A stretch of 44,443 nucleotides of DNA from Carex sylvatica (GCA_964058845.1 CAXKVR010000676.1:1-44443), one strand, 5' to 3'. Shown: positions 21,184 through 30,822, numbered from the stretch's first letter. A program made the numbers and translations. Notes: generated from the letters alone by a model not told the origin.

Positions 21184-22317
21184 CATATACCATTTGTTCA
21201 GATATAGGCAAACGAATACAATAAATAGTAAATACATTTTAAAATAATTATATGGATAATTCTTGAATAATCTCTTAGGCTTTTGACTAAATAAAATACC
21301 GATCGTTGTATGCCTACTGTCGAACGAAAACTTAAACTGGATTTTTGAGGCACTAAACGATATTTTTTTGAAATTCCAATGCTTCAGATACTTGGAGATG
21401 ATCTCCTGGGTGATATTCGGATCCGTCTCGTCCCCCCCCTTTCGAAAAGTGATCATACGTGCAAATCTGACTTTCTTAGCCAAAGTTATGGATGTTTAAA
21501 GTTTTTTCGAAATCTAAACTTTGAAAATTCATAACTAACTGTAGAAAAATTCAAATAAATTGAAATTTGTGTCAATTCTGTGTATTTTTTAATGCTCTAC
21601 ATTCTAGTGTAATCATGTATGCAATTTAGTCCTTGTATTAGTCCAGACTTGCTGATTTATCAGCAGAGATCAAATGCGACGCGGCCGCATGGGCTATGTA
21701 GTATAATATATGTATATCTCCTCTATATTATGCATTCTAAATTAAATTGATTGTTCTAAAACTGTAACGGCTAAGATTGATTGATCTAAATTTAAATTGA
21801 ATTTGAACCCTTCAGTCAAATAATATGTCTTCTTTTGATTAAATGCGTCTTTTTTATGTCTTTTTTATATGTAGAAGTTTAAATTTAGTTCAAAATATAC
21901 CCGCTGCATCACACATATTTTCGTTCTAAACCGTCTAATTTTTTCGCTGGGATGCGCTCCTCTAGTGAACCTCACCAGCAATTTTTTTTTTATTCTCCAT
22001 CCCCTCCCCGCTCCCTTCTTCCCAAATAAATGCCTCAGACCCGCGCTATCTCTATCTCTCTTCCAAGCTCTCCGCCATCTCTCTCTCTCGCTCTTTCTTT
22101 CTTGAATCGCAAAGCAGGACTTCTCTCATCGGGTCGGATGGGGGAAATGATGACTTCTCTCATTGGACTCCTAATTGCCGCCTCCTCTCTTCACGTATCC
22201 TCCTCCTTCCCCTTTCTTCGATCGATTCAACTTCAATTACTCAATAATTTTAATTCAATTCCATGTATATGCAAAGCGCATTGATTCCCTCCATTGCAAA
22301 GATAACTTATTTTTCAG
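21184..22317. other. Spacer upstream of the RPC3 pseudogene
   Basis: Contains a dispersed repeat (21757-21925) and, at about 21960-22260, a CT-rich block (CTCTCTCTCTCGCTCTTTC) with a short open frame starting ATGCCTCAGACC at 22030. That block resembles a 5' leader or first exon, but its 84-residue translation is low-complexity and matches nothing I recognise. It could be the promoter side of a gene fragment brought in together with the RPC3 exons. Confidence 0.35.
21757..21925 (+). repeat. Dispersed repeat, copy A
   Basis: Shares order and wording with 35788-35935: ACGGCTAAGATTGA, TCAAATAATNTGTCTTC, GATTAAATGCGT, TGTAGAAGTTTAA, AAAATATACNC and CACACATAT. Both copies have the same orientation and several small gaps. 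It is likely an old MITE-like family; no terminal repeats were resolved. Confidence 0.55.
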
Positions 22318-23921
22318 GCTGAAGTTCTTTTTGAGGGTCTAATTCAGAATGGGAGACTCATTTTTGAGCAATTGGTGGAGAGATCAATCTCTAAAGGGCA
22401 GCACATGGACGAAGGTACTCATATTATTCTCTTTTTGTTGTTGTTGATTTGATTACTAGGAAAAGATCAAGGATCAACTTAGGCTTATGCTTTAGTTTGG
22501 CAAAATCCATGCACACTCTCATAAGTGGCATGAGAAAAATAGTTAACATCCAATCGGTACACTAACTACCATATTCTATTTTGTTCCTTTGCCAAGATAG
22601 CAAGGGACCTGAAAATATTATTTTGGAGTAATGTATATTTTGTGTAGGTCCTATGAATATTTTTTATTGTTCTTGTAGACCCATAACATGATAAAGTATT
22701 TGTTCCTTTTGCTCATGTGGTGCAGTAATGAAAGAAAATCACCGGACAAAGTTGCGTGCTTGTTTCAACAAACTTGTGCGCTAGCATTATGTGGAGTGAT
22801 GCTCTCGGCCTGAGCCCTTTATCTATCCTGACTCAAAAGACCAACTTAAGCCTACTAAAAGACGAGGAACAAAGGTAATCCTATTTTTTTTTCATCCATG
22901 TTAATACCTCTCGCTGAGTACTTGGCATACATAACATTTTGCTGCATCCTTGCTTATGAATGAGTCATCCAATAATAAGTCATTTGATATTTCTTAGACT
23001 TCTATTTTGGTATTGTTTTTGTTCTACTCTTGAAGAATCTAAGAGGTTTTCTGGAATCCCAGAGAGTTCAGTAGAGAGTGCAGAGGATGGAACTGGAAAT
23101 CATTCTTCAACTGCTGGTGACAGGGTATAGTTATCGCCACTTGCCAGTTTGCATGGATTATATTACCAGACTTTGGTACTGTTTTGCTCGTGCCTATCAT
23201 TACTAATGTTTTGTATTGTGCTAATGTTGTTTCTTAATTGGTTGAATAATGATTATTTGAGAGCTCAGTTGTGCTTAGGGTAATAATAAGGCAACATAAT
23301 AAATAAAATAGAGAAGATTTGTAATAATCAATTCTGCTTGTACCGTTTCATGGGCTATAAATATATTTGGCTAAGAGCATTCTATAAGAAGTAATGTATG
23401 TGCATTGTTACACTTTCATCATCTGACTTGTAACAGAGGAAACATGAGACCTTAGAGAGAGATCTAGATCTTGTTGTGGCTATAGCTGAAGAGGAAGTTC
23501 TTTGGAGGGTGCATTTTGAGAAACTTTTGTATTGTCTCAGGACGAAGGTTGATGTTTTGAGCTTTCCTTTCTTTTTCAACTGATGTCGTATCGAGTTTTT
23601 AGTAATACACCAGTCAGGTGTAGTTCATGTTTATTACCTGTCTGTAATCAGTAGTGGAACAAATCATATGTTAATGAGCAAGATTTTTAATCTAAAAGAA
23701 TAATAAAACCTGGATGACTATCAATTCATGACCTGATAGTGTTGCATGCCAATTGGAGCATTTGTTTTATTGTTTTATTATTGATTGCTTTTCTGTTTAC
23801 TCTTTTTGTTGTGCTTAGATATGCGCTGAAAATATTAGATCAAGGCTTGGTGTTGATGCCGGTGTTGTCTTGGAAGCAATCATGGAGGCTAACACTGAAC
23901 AAAAAATTAAGAATGCCATTG
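22318..23921 (+). pseudogene. RPC3: RNA polymerase III subunit RPC3 (C82) pseudogene fragment
   Basis: Five exon-like blocks with good GT-AG borders: 22318-22414, 22726-22874, about 23033-23124, 23437-23547 and 23819-23921. They join in compatible phases and give a chain resembling the middle of plant RPC3: AEVLFEGLIQNGRL, an FNKLV block followed by RPEPF, TKRRGTK, then EEEVLWRVHFEKLLYCLR and GVDAGVVLEAIMEA. In RPC3 this part lies within the winged-helix region of the C82 subunit, which helps open promoter DNA (family knowledge). The second block has two in-frame stops, TAG at 22782 and TGA at 22797, the latter where arginine is expected (CGA to TGA). The first and last thirds of the gene are missing on both sides. 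Because introns are retained, it arose by DNA-level copying, not retroposition. The assignment rests on remembered family sequence. Confidence 0.65.
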
Positions 23922-24733
23922 GTACTAGATTACAGTTCTGTTGAATATGCTTTATTTCTTTGTATTTTGTACAAACTGCGAAGTGATTTGTTTAATGTAA
24001 GTCAGACAAGGTTGATGTAAAACTACAAACTGAAAACATCTACCTTTGCAAAGACAACCAAGTCTTGCATCATATGTGATGTAAAATAATGTGTTTTATG
24101 TTGACATTGCATGTCTATTATGCCATATTTTCTGTCAATTTGATATGAACTGAAATTCAACAAAGTGAATCTGTTCAGAAGTTTTGATTTTGCATATATC
24201 TGTAAGAAATTGACTTTTTGAGTCAACATGAAAAAGGTTTTCAGCATTGCATTTGAAGACACGGTACTGGTACGGTTCTGGAATAACATGGCATGTGCTG
24301 GAGATGGATTTCATCTCTACTCATCCAACTTACAATTTTTTATTTTCAGTCTGAATTGTTAGTAACTTTTTTTGCTTTCTTGTAATCATTTTCTTCTTTG
24401 TTTTAGCTCAATGTATTGGGCTCTTTGTATTTATTTTATTTTAAAAATGTATCTGATTCACCTTGATATAAGTATTTATTATTGATTGTTAGATTGTAAG
24501 GCAAAACCTCCTCAGGAGTCATTTGGAATAAAGAAGCTATATAGGTCAATTTTTTTAATACAAATTATTTTTAACTAATATATGACAAATTACAACTTAC
24601 ATAATTATAAGAAATAAAAAAAACATATTAATTTTTTTAACAAATTTTATAAATCTTTATAAAAAAATTATTATTAATAAAAATAATTGTATAATATTCT
24701 GTGACAAACAAACAAACAATTATAATATGTTTC
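23922..24733. other. Spacer between RPC3 fragment and Helitron end
   Basis: No further RPC3 exons recognised. The last 250 bp before the Helitron end are extremely AT-rich, as is usual for non-autonomous Helitron interiors. Confidence 0.35.
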
Positions 24734-24760
24734 TGTTGCAACGCACAAGCACGATACTAG
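24734..24760 (+). mobile_element. Helitron-type 3' end (plus strand)
   Basis: Reads TGTTGCAACGCACAAGCACG followed by ATACTAG, then T. A short palindromic/hairpin element about 10 bp before a terminal CTAG, with insertion next to T, is the 3' signature of plant Helitrons (CTRR end, A-T target). The same motif recurs at 38705-38731 and, on the minus strand, at 25245-25275. The 5' TC end was not located, so how much of 22-24.7 kb belongs to the element is unknown. Confidence 0.6.
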
Positions 24761-24781
24761 TATAATATAATATATGTATGA

Positions 24782-25222
24782 AGAGGAATCAAGTTACAAC
24801 AATTTTTAAGTTACTACAAGTTACCGCAATCATTTTCTGCATTTTCAAAGTCCAAATCGTCGATTCAAACTGTTAGATGTGATCTCTATAATAAAATGTG
24901 CTTGGAGACCAAATTTTACATTTTTTGAAATGTGTTTGGAGACCAAATTAGTCTCCACAATAAAATGTGTTTGGAGACCAAATTTTACATTTTTTGAAAT
25001 TTTTTTACTATTTATTAAGATGGGTACAAAATTCAATGGTCTGAATTTGATTAGTTTTTATACCTATCTTAATAAATAGTAAAAAAATTTCAAAAAATAT
25101 AAAATTTGGTCTCCAAGCACATTTTATTATAGAGATCACATCTAACAGTTTGAATCGACGATTTGGACTTTGAAAATGTAGAAAATGATTGTGGTAAATT
25201 GTTGTAACTTGATCCCTCCTCT
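24782..25222. mobile_element. Foldback MITE between two Helitron ends
   Basis: Inverted-repeat element of about 440 bp. The left arm begins AGAGGAATCAAGTTACAAC and the right arm ends GTTGTAACTTGATCCCTCCT then CT. The arms pair through AAATCGTCGATTCAAAC, GATCTCTATAATAAAATGTG, TTGGAGACCAAATTT and a TACTATTTATTAAGAT block next to the loop. The left arm carries an extra tandem copy of the TTGGAGACCAAATTTTACAT segment (about 24895-25000) that the right arm lacks. A diverged half-copy of the same family lies at 39907-40125. No coding capacity. Confidence 0.75.
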
Positions 25223-25244
25223 ATATGTATATGTATATATAATA

Positions 25245-25275
25245 CTAGTCAATTGTCCGTGCGTTGCAACGGAGA
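25245..25275 (-). mobile_element. Helitron-type 3' end (minus strand)
   Basis: On the minus strand: CCGTTGCAACGCACGGACAA, then TTGACTAG, then T. It is the same hairpin-plus-CTAG signature as at 24760, but facing the other way. The element body should therefore lie to the right (above 25275), where three minus-strand gene fragments follow. The 5' end was not identified; a weak TC start candidate on the minus strand is near 27290. Confidence 0.6.
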
Positions 25276-25533
25276 TTTAAATATAGTTCTGCAAGTATAT
25301 AATTTTTATTTGATTTCATCACCAATCGATAAGGAGAGCCATTGAAAATATAAAAGATCTTGGAAGCATTGATAAGATTTTTTTTTTTTAACATTCAGAT
25401 TACTGTAAGCTTACACCTATTTTGGGATACACATGTTTGATTGTAAATTGAAAAATTATACTTGACTGCCGCTGCCAAGGTTTCAAAAAAAATATTCAAT
25501 TGCAAATATAACATAATAATATGATCCAGGTGC

Positions 25534-25667
25534 CAACCTCACCATGCCGTCTCTGGTACAGAGGTTCATTGGTGGATCCCACACTGCCTTTTGACTGTGG
25601 TGCCTGCTTGAATGTGTAGATATGTCGGATGAACTTGTCATAGTGGGTTACTCCAATAGTGTCGTGC
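25534..25667 (-). pseudogene. Unidentified exon-like coding fragment
   Basis: After a minus-strand acceptor (GATGTTTAG at about 25668-25676), an open stretch reads HDTIGVTHYDKFIRHIYTF, then KQAPQSKGSVGSTNEPLYQR, then RHGEVGTW. Sequence complexity, codon-like composition and the acceptor site suggest a real exon from some gene, but I do not recognise the family. The downstream limit is uncertain: a GAG-GT donor near 25533 is possible. It lies on the same strand as the peroxidase and TTM3 fragments. Confidence 0.45.
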
Positions 25668-25699
25668 CTAAACATCAAGGAAATATATATTAGACAATT

Positions 25700-26366
25700 T
25701 GTTTACAAAATAATGCTGATGGCTCAAGAAGAATGGGAATCTAAATACTAAATTACTATTTTGGTATAGAAATTGAAAACCTTTATTAGGTCTAGCTGTT
25801 GTGTTTAATAAATTGGGGAATACTATTATAGAGGTATTAACATGCTACATAAGCGAGTATTACATGCCATGACATAATAAGACAATTTACAGTACATTTG
25901 AGGCTAGTTTTCCAATAATTGGAGGATCCACCGACAATTACACAACTGGTTTTAATTCAAACCAGTCAACCTTTTCTGCTTAGTATTCGCCTCTGACTGG
26001 TAGATAATTGACGCATTAATGATGTATTTTCTATTCATTACACCAGAGTAATTGATCATCTTCCAATCTCATAAGCTAAAGATAATTTAATTAGAAGCAC
26101 CATTTCTTTTGGCTGCCGATCATTAAAAAATCATTTTCTTTGTTATCAACTCATTTATTGTCTGTTGCCAAACTAACAATTGGGACCCAAAAATACCCGA
26201 ACAGTTCAAACATGGCAGTCATGTTAGTGACTAATGGAGAGATTCAAAATATATAAGCTACAGACACCAAAGCTACTATAGCATGCGAATTATTACATTG
26301 ACTAATGATTAAATCAAAGAAAATTACATGCATTCACGAATTAATTAAAGGGTGGCAATGGCGTAC
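25700..26366. other. Spacer within the fragment-bearing segment
   Basis: No coding similarity seen. It is AT-rich, interrupted by ordinary-complexity sequence, and may be intronic sequence of captured genes. Confidence 0.3.
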
Positions 26367-26532
26367 CAGAAAGAGCGATCATGTCGATCTAACTGAGCCC
26401 ATTTGCAAAGAACAAGGAGTTGAGCTGATCCAAATTGAAAGCTGGGCTAGGTAGGCTGTACTTCACTATGGCTCGTGTTGACACCTTTCCATCGAGCCGA
26501 CCGAGCTCAACCGGGTAAGACGATCCTCCAGT
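26367..26532 (-). pseudogene. Single exon of a class III peroxidase, with a stop codon
   Basis: A 166-bp exon between an acceptor (TCGGCAG) and a donor (TCTG-GTACGC). It reads TGGSSYPVELGRLDGKVST, then a SLPSPAFNLDQLNSLF block, then NGLS-stop-IDMIALSG. It corresponds to the peroxidase region from the TGGP-Y-V-LGRRDG strand through the SLP substrate-channel motif to the ALSG just before the proximal-histidine exon. The TAG at 26389-26391 stands where the family has glutamine (CAG to TAG). No distal-histidine exon upstream and no proximal-histidine exon downstream were found on this strand. Class III peroxidases are secreted haem enzymes acting in the cell wall; this fragment cannot make one. 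It was probably copied with its splice sites by a DNA-level mechanism. Confidence 0.85.
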
Positions 26533-26830
26533 CTGCCGATTTGAAACATAAATATTGTGAGAACTGAAGTAAACCAATACCAAAATTACTAAAAACAAAT
26601 TTCTAAACCATCAAAACATCATATGATGTATAGGAATATCTCCATGATGATTAAGTAAAATATTTCATGTAGTTCAAGTTTTCAGAGTACGTTCAGTTCA
26701 CTAATGGAGTTTGCAAAATGATGATAGTTTACAACGAACTAAACCAAAAACCAACAAATATCAGAACTACCATACCCTGCAAATTTACCAAAAACACCCT
26801 GATTTTGCTGGTAAAAAAATTAAAACTTAC

Positions 26831-26926
26831 CTGGAGATGAGTGCACCGGTGAGAGGAGGTGAGCGCATCAGAAAGAAGCTGGTGTGCTGTGGCGTCAATA
26901 AGTCGGAGCTTAACCTCTACCTCCAT
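26831..26926 (-). pseudogene. TTM3: First exon of a TTM3/CYTH-type triphosphatase
   Basis: 32 codons from an ATG at 26926 to a strong donor (CAG-GTAAGT). It begins MEVEVKLRL, which contains the E-x-E-x-K signature of CYTH (triphosphate tunnel metalloenzyme) proteins, and continues DATAHQLLSDAL and HRCTHLQ, as in plant TTM3 N-termini. CYTH enzymes bind triphosphate substrates with divalent metal in a beta-barrel tunnel. The next expected segment (a NTFFD-like strand and further barrel strands) is not found downstream; the peroxidase exon comes instead. About 300 bp upstream (26940-27240) is GC-richer, with TCC/ACC repeats, and may be the original leader and promoter. The fragment alone is non-functional. 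Confidence 0.7.
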
Positions 26927-27359
26927 TACAACTAAGTTCAGACTTCGAATCGAGTTTAGTGTTGGGATGGGGAGTGAATGCCGATGCGTTGAGATTTGGT
27001 GACTGGATCGAGCGACGGGTCTAGGAGCTTGTAAAGCGGATTAGGGTTAGGGTTCGGGGAAAGGGTAGATAGGTTAGAATCGAAGGGCTTGGAGGTGGAG
27101 GTGGTGGAGGAAGGAGTGCTGACGGTGACGAAGCGGAGGCAGTGCGCCTCTTCGAGCTCTTCTCTATCCTCCACTCTTAGCTCGTCGCGAGGTAGGTGAG
27201 AAGAGTTTTTTTTTTTTTTTGAGGGAAGGTGAGAAGAGTCGATGAGAAGAGGGAAGGACAGAGAAAAAGAAGGAATGTATATCATTAATAGAGTTTTGGA
27301 TCCTAAAAATTTCAAAGTGATATTTAGTAGTCCTGACAATACATGTATATATATATGTA

Positions 27360-27782
27360 TATATATATCATTAAAGCAATATAACTATATTTTCTTGTGT
27401 ATATTTGAATAAAATATATTTTTTAGAATCAAGACCAAGTTCTTAATTAGTGTTATCTTTAGACTTGTGATATCTAACTAACAAATTAAATCAAAGTTTT
27501 TAGACTTCATAAATATATCAAATGTCTTATTTTTTGGCATGCACTCTAAATAAGAAAAAAAATTATTCACAAAATTATTTAAATTAAAAAAGGACCGCCC
27601 AAATCCTAGACAGTCTGATCCCTAGTGAATCGCCCTTGGCCCGAGCAGTCTGCTATGGGAATTAGGCTGCCCGTACGCCTGGCAGTCAAAGCAACTTAAA
27701 AAAAAAAATTAATGTGAGGACATTTTTAAAATTATCTTTTTTCTAAGGATATTAATAAAAATGACCACTTTTCAACTTGCAC
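27360..27782 (-). repeat. Right copy of the large inverted dispersed repeat
   Basis: Reverse complement of this interval matches 20722-21183. The outer edge (TTTTCAACTTGC complement, near 27770-27782) touches the 3' end of the PPR gene, whose stop codon lies at 27784. The two copies bracket 6.2 kb containing the gene fragments and Helitron ends. Confidence 0.7.
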
Positions 27783-27783
27783 A

Positions 27784-30303
27784 CTAAACAAACCTCAAGC
27801 TACTATACCTTAACCTTGGACTTTCCCTTTCTACAACTTTTTCTTCCACTGCTGGTGGCCTTGTACCGACAAGTATATCATACGTATAATCATCAGGTGT
27901 AACACCGTTTTCAAGCATCTCATCATGCAGTGAAAAAGCTTCCTGAAACTCCCCTTCCCGAAAGTATGCATTTATTAACATGTTGTAAATTAAAACATTG
28001 GGCTTCACACCCAACCTCTCCATTTCTCCTAGAATCTTCTTGCCACTTTCTCTTTCCCCATTCCTGCATAGCCCGTGAGTCAAGGCAGTAAAGGTGATTA
28101 CATCAGGTGAAATCCCTTTCTTAACCATCTCATTATAAAGCTTTGACGCAAGATTTACATCACCTGATTTTAGTAACCCATCTATGAGAGTAGTGTACAA
28201 GGCTATGTCACATGGGATTCCTTGGGCAGACATTTCATCGAATAGCTTGAGTGCAAGTTCCATTTCCCACAATTCTTTATACCCAGTTATGAGAGTGTTG
28301 TATATAACCGCACTTGGACGTAAGCCAAGTTGCTGCAACTCATAGTACAGCTGCAGTGCAGCTTCCATGTTTCCCTCTTTGCAGAACCCTACAATGAGTG
28401 TGTTATAAGAGATATCATCTAATTGTAAACCCCTCCTTTTTACCTCATTAAGAAACTTTAGCGCCAAGTCACTGCAACTAGACTTACAGTAACCATCAAT
28501 AAAGCTTGTATAAGTGACAATATCAGGGGCAATGCCTCTTTCACACATTTCTCGGTAGGTGGAGATGGCAGAAGCCATATTGCCGGCCTTTACAAATCCA
28601 TTTATGATGCTGTTGTAACTGATGCAACTGGGTACAAAACCATCTTTGACAAACTTAGATAACATCTCATTTGCATCTGACATGTGACCAGATTTGGAGA
28701 GCCCATTGATCATAGAGTTGTATATGAACTCATTACCCTGTATGCCTAACATTTGCATATGTTCATACAGCTCAAGGACTTTATCAGATTCATTTTTCTT
28801 TGCATAACAATTCATGAGGGTGCTGTAAGTTACAGCACTTAGCATTATGCCTTTTTGTAACATTTCAGAATATAATGCCAGGGCTGAATTTATATCCCCC
28901 GTTTTACAATAGCCGCAAATCAAGGTATTGTAAGAAACAACACTAGGTTTCAAGTTGCAACTTTGCATAATAGCCCATAAATTATTGGCCTCTTCAATGT
29001 GACCCTTTTGGCACAGCCAGTGAAGCAAAATGTCAAAAGATATCAAATTAGAAATACCAATATTTACTGCCTCCTCAAACAAGCCCATTGCCTCATTAAA
29101 TTTATCTTCTTTCAATAAGCACCTCATAACTGTATTGAGATTGAAAACAGATGGTGTTATACTCACCTCTTTCATCTTCAAATATAGCTCACGGGCTTTT
29201 TCAGCATTTCCTGATATGAAGCAACCCTCAATCAAAATTGAGAAGGTGAACTCATCCGGTGCATTGCCAGATTTAAAAATTGTAGAGAACAAATTCAATG
29301 CATTGTTTAATTCTCCCTTTGAACAAAACCCTTTCATGAGACTAGTCACCCCAACTAAGCCAAGTGATACACCATAAGACATCATTTCAGTTCTCAAATT
29401 TAATGCCTTCTCCATCTCTCCTTCCTTCACATACGCAACAATTAATGTGGTATAAATTAATTGACTTGGCACCAAGTTGGCCTCTTTCATCTCATCTACA
29501 AACCCTAAAGCTTGTACCAAATCACCTTTCATACAAGCATATCTGACAAGTTGACAATACATACGCTTATTACATTTCAGACCCATGTCTCCCATATCAT
29601 TCAGGTACATTTCGACTTCATCTAATCTTCTTGAATTCAAACATCCACCAACCATTATGCTAAATGTGAAAGCATTAAAAACCAAACCCTTTGATTTCAT
29701 CTCATAGTACAGATGCTCTGCTATTGGGAACAAGTTTGACTGTTGAAGAGATAACAACAAGTGATTTCTGGTGTACAGATCAATAATCAAACCTCTCTCA
29801 GCCATCAAACTGAATGCCTCTGATGCCTCTTTAACCATACCTGAACAGATATAAGAACACAACAAATACGTAGACAGATGATCATCAAGACGGAGCCTTC
29901 TAGAAGCATCAATGACCCAATCCACAAGGATATTGGGTCGGACTCGTGGGTCAGATAAAACGGACCGGTTCAGAAAATTCAATCTGCTGTTCTCTAAAAC
30001 GGATTTAATGAGTATGGCAATCACAATACCGACCGGATCACTTCCTATAAAACCACCGGAATTCTGTACTAAATTGAAGTATTTCAGAGCGGCTTTCAGG
30101 CCATGCTGAATTCTCCTTTTTTGGGTCAACAGATTCCCTACGATAGTTTCTTCTGAGATCTGCTTTTTCGGATCAAACATAGAATCGAGAGTGCGGACCG
30201 GTTCGGGTTGACAGTTGGCAGCGGATACTGGTGCAAATTTTGAGGTGCATAGAGAGCGGGAAAGCCATGGAGAATTTGAACAGGTGTATAGAGCTTTTCT
30301 CAT
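27784..30303 (-). CDS. P-class pentatricopeptide repeat protein, likely mitochondrial
   Basis: Intronless, 839 residues from the ATG at 30303. The frame stays open about 90 bp further upstream, but only to a GTG, next to a repeat element, so the ATG is preferred. The N-terminus (MRKALYTCSNSPWLSRSLC) is basic and serine-rich with no early acids, as in organelle, mostly mitochondrial, targeting peptides. Residues about 140-810 hold some 19 tandem 35-residue PPR motifs of the canonical P type (TLI-GYCK-G---AL-LY-EM---GI-PD-VTY). No E, DYW or SMR domain follows; a short basic tail ends the protein. P-class PPR proteins bind organellar RNA to stabilise, splice or help translate transcripts. From memory it resembles Arabidopsis At3g54980. 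No stops or frameshifts, so it is probably functional. Confidence 0.93.
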   Translation of the reverse strand: MRKALYTCSNSPWLSRSLCTSKFAPVSAANCQPEPVRTLDSMFDPKKQISEETIVGNLLTQKRRIQHGLKAALKYFNLVQNSGGFIGSDPVGIVIAILIKSVLENSRLNFLNRSVLSDPRVRPNILVDWVIDASRRLRLDDHLSTYLLCSYICSGMVKEASEAFSLMAERGLIIDLYTRNHLLLSLQQSNLFPIAEHLYYEMKSKGLVFNAFTFSIMVGGCLNSRRLDEVEMYLNDMGDMGLKCNKRMYCQLVRYACMKGDLVQALGFVDEMKEANLVPSQLIYTTLIVAYVKEGEMEKALNLRTEMMSYGVSLGLVGVTSLMKGFCSKGELNNALNLFSTIFKSGNAPDEFTFSILIEGCFISGNAEKARELYLKMKEVSITPSVFNLNTVMRCLLKEDKFNEAMGLFEEAVNIGISNLISFDILLHWLCQKGHIEEANNLWAIMQSCNLKPSVVSYNTLICGYCKTGDINSALALYSEMLQKGIMLSAVTYSTLMNCYAKKNESDKVLELYEHMQMLGIQGNEFIYNSMINGLSKSGHMSDANEMLSKFVKDGFVPSCISYNSIINGFVKAGNMASAISTYREMCERGIAPDIVTYTSFIDGYCKSSCSDLALKFLNEVKRRGLQLDDISYNTLIVGFCKEGNMEAALQLYYELQQLGLRPSAVIYNTLITGYKELWEMELALKLFDEMSAQGIPCDIALYTTLIDGLLKSGDVNLASKLYNEMVKKGISPDVITFTALTHGLCRNGERESGKKILGEMERLGVKPNVLIYNMLINAYFREGEFQEAFSLHDEMLENGVTPDDYTYDILVGTRPPAVEEKVVERESPRLRYSSLRFV

Positions 30304-30391
30304 GGCGTAACACAGGGCTTTGGCGAGTGGCGGGAGCACCGACCAAGGAAGAAATGTAGGGTTTATAGGAGGAGAAGGTTTTATGAAATTC

Positions 30392-30822
30392 ACATCCCCT
30401 CAGTTTACCTGAGTACAATTGAAACGAACGGTTCAGGATTCTTCTTTTTAACTTAGCACGAATCACAAAGCACAAATAATACTGACCCTGCGCTATCCCG
30501 ATTCCCGAATAGGCACCGGGTGGAATCCGTATCCTCTGCATTAACGCAAAAAGAATCTTTTGAGTTAATACATCTGTCCCGTTCGATAATCTTTAAGAGT
30601 CGTGCAAATTAAATCGGCACTAATATTGAAGACCCCTATGGTTTAGGCGAGGGCCGGATGGGCTCCGTTTACAATCGGACGGTCCATATCTATTAACTCA
30701 AAAGATTCGCTTTTGCGTTAATGCAGACGATGTGGACTACTGGACTCCACCGGGTGAGAGACTGAGAGTAAATATGGGCCATTCCATTTCAATTGTCTTG
30801 AGTCAGGTACCTGAGAGGATAC
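30392..30822. mobile_element. MITE with GTATCC-CTCAGGTACCTGA ends, interrupted by another element
   Basis: Left end ATCCCCTCAGTTTACCTGAG (30394) and right end CTGAGTCAGGTACCTGAG-type sequence with AGGATAC (up to 30822) are inverted repeats. The left half continues ACAATTGAAACGAACGGTTC and AACTTAGCACGAATCACAAA, matching the reverse complement of the intact copy at 39622-39800. In the middle, about 240 bp of a different foldback element (30514-30756) separates the halves, so this is a nested insertion. It lies directly upstream of the PPR start codon. Confidence 0.65.
30514..30756. mobile_element. Foldback element nested inside the 30392-30822 MITE
   Basis: Long imperfect inverted repeat. CACCGGGTGGAATCC and CTGCATTAACGCAAAAAGAA with TCTTTTGAGTTAATA on the left pair with TATTAACTCAAAAGATTCGC, TTTTGCGTTAATGCAG and GGACTCCACCGGGTG on the right. 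The loop includes ATCGGACGGTCC. No coding sequence. Confidence 0.65.

Noticed and set aside
21133..21483. 116-residue minus-strand frame as a gene
   Set aside because: It begins in unique sequence and runs into the dispersed repeat at 20722-21183. The last half is AT-rich and low-complexity with no family match. Probably part of a retroelement.
22030..22284. 84-residue plus-strand frame as an independent gene
   Set aside because: Low-complexity Ser/Leu-rich translation from a CT-rich leader, with no recognisable domain. More likely a 5' leader or remnant.
26956..27339. 127-residue minus-strand frame upstream of the TTM3 exon as a gene
   Set aside because: Proline/serine-rich with runs caused by a poly-A tract. 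It ends just before the TTM3 ATG and is better explained as that gene's leader or promoter.
30304..30393. N-terminal extension of the PPR protein by 30 residues
   Set aside because: The extension starts at GTG, not ATG, and abuts a repeat element. The ATG at 30303 begins a sequence typical of an organelle-targeting peptide.
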